A DNA stretch of 24,532 nucleotides from CAZYZQ01 sp964652075 (GTDB lineage Bacteria > Bacillota > Clostridia > Oscillospirales > Oscillospiraceae). Both the position numbers and the translations under genes were made by a program. Location: assembly GCA_964652075.1 (NCBI GenBank), contig CAZYZQ010000021.1, forward strand, positions 1-24,532, in the 5' to 3' direction. The notes under the pieces were generated by a model that was given only the letters and a program-made list of their open reading frames with translations, was not told the DNA's origin and ran no database searches. Shown here piece by piece: positions 22,171 to 24,532 of this stretch (position 1 is its first letter; every line of letters starts with the position of its first letter).

Positions 22171-23579
22171 TCAAAGGGACGGGTTTTCCGAAAAATAGGC
22201 AAGCGCTTCCCCTGCCAGATAGACAGAACCGCATACAACGCGCAGCTCGTCCGGCACGCAGGGGCGCGAAAGCGCCTGCGAAAGCGTTGGCAGCCAGTCT
22301 ACATCGGAACAGGCCCGTGCAGCCTCTGCCGCGAGGGCATCAGGCTCCATTGCGCGCGGCATATCGAGCCCCACTGCGGTTACGCGTGCCGCGGCGCCCG
22401 CAAGCAGGCGCAGGCATGATGCGTGATCCTTGTCGTGCATCATGGCGACAAGAAAGTGCAGCTTTTTTTTCGGGAAATAGTACCGTAACGCGGAAAGCAA
22501 GCTGGAAATACCGGCGATGTTGTGGCCGCAGTCGATTAAGGTCTGCGCGTCAGCCAGTTGAAGCCTGCCGGGCCAGAACGTGTCCCGAAGCCCGTGTGCA
22601 ATCGCGTCCTCCGCCAATCCGAGCAGCCGCGCGCAGGTGATGGCGCAGCTTGCGTTCTCCAACTGATGCGCTCCGAGCAGCGGCAGATACCAGCTGCGGC
22701 CGTACAGCCGGAACGTGGTCCCNNNNNNNNNNNNNNNNNNNNNNNNNNNNNNNNNNNNNNNNNNNNNNNNNNNNNNNNNNNNNNNNNNNNNNNNNNNNNN
22801 NNNNNNNNNNNNNNNNNNNNNNGCGCTCCGAGCAGCGGCAGATACCAGCTGCGGCCGTACAGCCGGAACGTGGTCCCGTTGACGGCAAGAACTGCATCCT
22901 GCGCCTGCGGCGCCAGATTTGCCGGACAGCCCGCGGCTTTTGCGGCCGCGAGCAGCACAGGTGTTGCCGCCGCATCCTGAGATATGGGCGTGACCAGCAT
23001 GGAGCCGGGCTTGAGGATCCCGGCCTTCTGTGCGGCGATCTGCGCGGTTGTATCGCCGAGCATCGCCGTGTGATCGAGCGAAATCGACGTAATCACGGCG
23101 CAGCGCGGCGCAGGGATGACATTGGTCGAATCGTGCAGGCCGCCGATTCCGGCTTCCAGAATTACAATCTCGCACTGCTTCTCCCAGAACCAGCAGAACC
23201 CGATGGCACAGACAATCTCAAATTCATTGGCTGGCTCGCCGCCCGCTGCCTCGCAGACTTCCTCCGCCTGCCGGACAAGCGACGTAATGCGCGCCAGATC
23301 AGGCTCGGGAATCGGCTGTCCGCAGAACTGCATGCGCTCGGAGAAATGCAGCAAAAACGGCGAGGTAAAAAGGCCCGTGCGATACCCTGCTGTGCGGAAC
23401 ATCCGCTCGAGCATGGCCGCAGTACTCCCTTTGCCGTTTGTCCCCGCAATATGGATGTATTGCAGCCTGTCCTGCGGATTGCCAAGCCGGGACAGAAGCG
23501 CGCAGATGCGCGCCTGCCCCGGCAATTTGGCAAATTTTCTGCGGGAGTGGATCCAGTCGAGCGCTTCCGCAGCTGTCAT
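22171..23579 (-). CDS. folC: Folylpolyglutamate synthase / dihydrofolate synthase (interrupted by an assembly gap)
   Basis: Adds glutamate to dihydropteroate and folates. The N-terminal part has the P-loop GTNGKGST (46-53), FTSPFLLHFSERM and the region EAGIGGLHDSTNVI; the C-terminal part has the DCGHNIAGI and HFLVAMMHDKD segments. Bases 22723-22822 are Ns, flanked by an exact 55-bp duplication. Removing the 100 Ns and one copy (155 bases) joins WYLPLLGA to HQLENASCAITCA in one frame of 417 residues, the normal family length. The start is ATG 23579, overlapping the valS stop as TGATG; a GTG at 23582 is adjacent. It is coupled to valS, a common arrangement in Firmicutes. Confidence 0.95.
22668..22722. 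repeat. Left copy of the 55-bp duplication at the gap
   Basis: Identical over 55 bases to 22823-22877 and directly abutting the Ns. Both copies encode the same FolC residues (GTTFRLYGRSWYLPLLGA), so this is unmerged contig overlap and not a biological repeat. Confidence 0.95.
22723..22822. other. Assembly gap (100 N)
   Basis: Exactly 100 unknown bases inside folC, the conventional filler length for a gap of unknown size. The same 55 bp end on the left and begin on the right, so the true gap is negative. Confidence 0.98.
22823..22877. repeat. Right copy of the 55-bp duplication at the gap
   Basis: Second copy of the overlap, beginning at the first base after the Ns. The folC sequence continues normally beyond it toward the N-terminus. 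Confidence 0.95.
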
Positions 23580-24532
23580 CACTTCTTCAGCCGCTGCTCG
23601 CTCTGCTCCAGCTGCGAGAGCAGACGGCGGGCTTTTTCGGCGCTCTCACGCACGCCCTGCACCACGTTTTCCGGCGCTTTGGAGAGGAAGCCCTGGTTGT
23701 TCAGCTTCGCCTCAATGCGGGCCAGATCCTTCTGCGCCTTGTCCTTTTCCTTCGCGATACGTGCCAACTCCTGCTCAATATCCACAAGCTGGTTGAGCGG
23801 CATATAGAGCTTATCCTCGGCCGTGACGGTCATGACCATATCCTCATGCCCCTCCGGCTCCGCGTCACAGAGCACCAGCTCTTCGGCGTAGGCCAGCTTC
23901 TTCACAAAGGCCTCGCCGCGGCGATAGCTGTCGGCGTGCGGCGTCTGGACATAGAGTGTCGTCTTCTTGGAGGGGGCGACGTTCATCTCTGCGCGGCGGT
24001 TGCGGATGGCGCGGATGGCGTTCATGATGATCTCCATCGCGTCCTCGTCGTCCTTAAAGGTCAGCTCTGGGCGCACGACCGGCCAGCTGCTTGTAATCAG
24101 CAGGTCGCCCTCATGCGGCAGTGCCTGCCAGATCTCCTCCGTGATGAACGGCATAAACGGATGCAAAAGCCGCAGAAGCTGATCGAGCACGTACAGCAGA
24201 ACCTGCTGCGCGGCCGTCTTGCTCTCCTCGTTCTCGCCATACAGGCGCGCCTTGGTCAGTTCGATATACCAGTCGCAGTACGTGTCCCAGATGAAGTCAT
24301 AGACCTTCTGGACGGCGATGCCCAGCTCGTACTTTTCGAGGTTTTCCGTCACTTCGGGGATCAGCGCGTTGAGCTTGGACAGGATCCAGCGATCCTCCAT
24401 CTCCAAACGCTCCGGTGCGGGCAGTTCGTTCTTGTCGATGGTGAGGTTCATCATCACAAAGCGGCTGGCGTTCCAGATCTTGTTGGCAAAGTTGCGCATG
24501 GACTCGCAGCGCTCGACATAGAAGCGCATGTC
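23579..24532 (-). CDS. valS: Valyl-tRNA synthetase, C-terminal part (5' end outside window)
   Basis: Class Ia synthetase charging tRNA-Val. The visible 317 codons start inside the region after the KMSKS loop (RNFANKIWNASRFV) and cover the anticodon-binding helical domain (DRWILSKLN, CDWYIELTKARLY, HPFMPFITEEIWQ). The C-terminal coiled-coil arm follows (about the last 65 residues, LVDIEQELARIAKEKDKAQK...EKARRLLSQLEQ) and binds the tRNA elbow. The HIGH and KMSKS motifs are outside. The frame is open to the window edge. The stop overlaps the folC start (TGATG). Confidence 0.97.
   Translation of the reverse strand, partial: DMRFYVERCESMRNFANKIWNASRFVMMNLTIDKNELPAPERLEMEDRWILSKLNALIPEVTENLEKYELGIAVQKVYDFIWDTYCDWYIELTKARLYGENEESKTAAQQVLLYVLDQLLRLLHPFMPFITEEIWQALPHEGDLLITSSWPVVRPELTFKDDEDAMEIIMNAIRAIRNRRAEMNVAPSKKTTLYVQTPHADSYRRGEAFVKKLAYAEELVLCDAEPEGHEDMVMTVTAEDKLYMPLNQLVDIEQELARIAKEKDKAQKDLARIEAKLNNQGFLSKAPENVVQGVRESAEKARRLLSQLEQSEQRLKK

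Noticed and set aside
22668..22877. A 55-bp direct repeat as a biological element or CRISPR-like unit
   Set aside because: It occurs only at the two edges of the N gap and encodes the same FolC segment; overlap of contig ends explains it fully.

Overview
The window is chromosomal DNA from a GC-rich, endospore-forming member of the Clostridia, most likely Oscillospiraceae. The evidence is an adjacent set of sporulation genes (spoIIAA-spoIIAB-sigF, yunB, cwlD, a cotJ operon), a CD1247-type zinc-ribbon protein after efp, bS21, a low-GC-type promoter vocabulary (TTGACA/TATAAT), strong AGGAGG ribosome binding sites, and frequent GTG/TTG starts. I see no tRNA, rRNA, CRISPR array, prophage or insertion sequence. 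It reads as mostly ordinary core genome on one assembled scaffold, and the clearest oddities are partly assembly artefacts.

Left part (1-3.5 kb, + strand): the 3' end of leuS with a one-base frameshift close to the window edge and its terminator, then rpsU behind a perfect sigma-A promoter. A minus-strand hypothetical gene is followed by yqeG (HAD phosphatase). Next come efp and a CD1247-like acidic zinc-ribbon protein, ending at a perfect 12-bp-stem terminator. Next block (3.5-8 kb, - strand): feoA-feoB (ferrous iron uptake, translationally coupled), then cwlD-radA (spore cortex amidase overlapping a DNA recombination ATPase).

Middle (8.1-13 kb, + strand): a complete five-gene ABC importer of the peptide/nickel class (lipoprotein, two permeases, two ATPases) with its own promoter and terminator. 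Component sizes and order resemble nikABCDE more than dpp/opp. It is followed by a two-gene cotJ operon in which CotJA and CotJB are fused into one protein, upstream of the manganese-catalase-like CotJC.

Right part (14.2-24.5 kb, all - strand, read right to left): the C-terminal half of valS, coupled to folC; a terminator-like hairpin; spoIIAA-spoIIAB-sigF with overlapping genes; pcrA-yunB-ligA; and a XerC/D-type tyrosine recombinase. Between ligA and the recombinase lies a 229-bp non-coding stretch rich in inverted repeats. folC contains a 100-N gap flanked by an exact 55-bp duplication. Deleting the Ns and one copy restores a continuous FolC, so no sequence is really missing.

Together the genes cover translation (leuS, valS, rpsU, efp), iron and peptide/metal uptake, DNA repair (radA, pcrA, ligA, xer), folate metabolism, and the forespore commitment switch with cortex and coat functions. 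I did not find a convincing undescribed defence or mobile system. The best biological leads are the CotJA-CotJB fusion, the structured region beside the recombinase, and the attenuator-like hairpin in front of spoIIAA.
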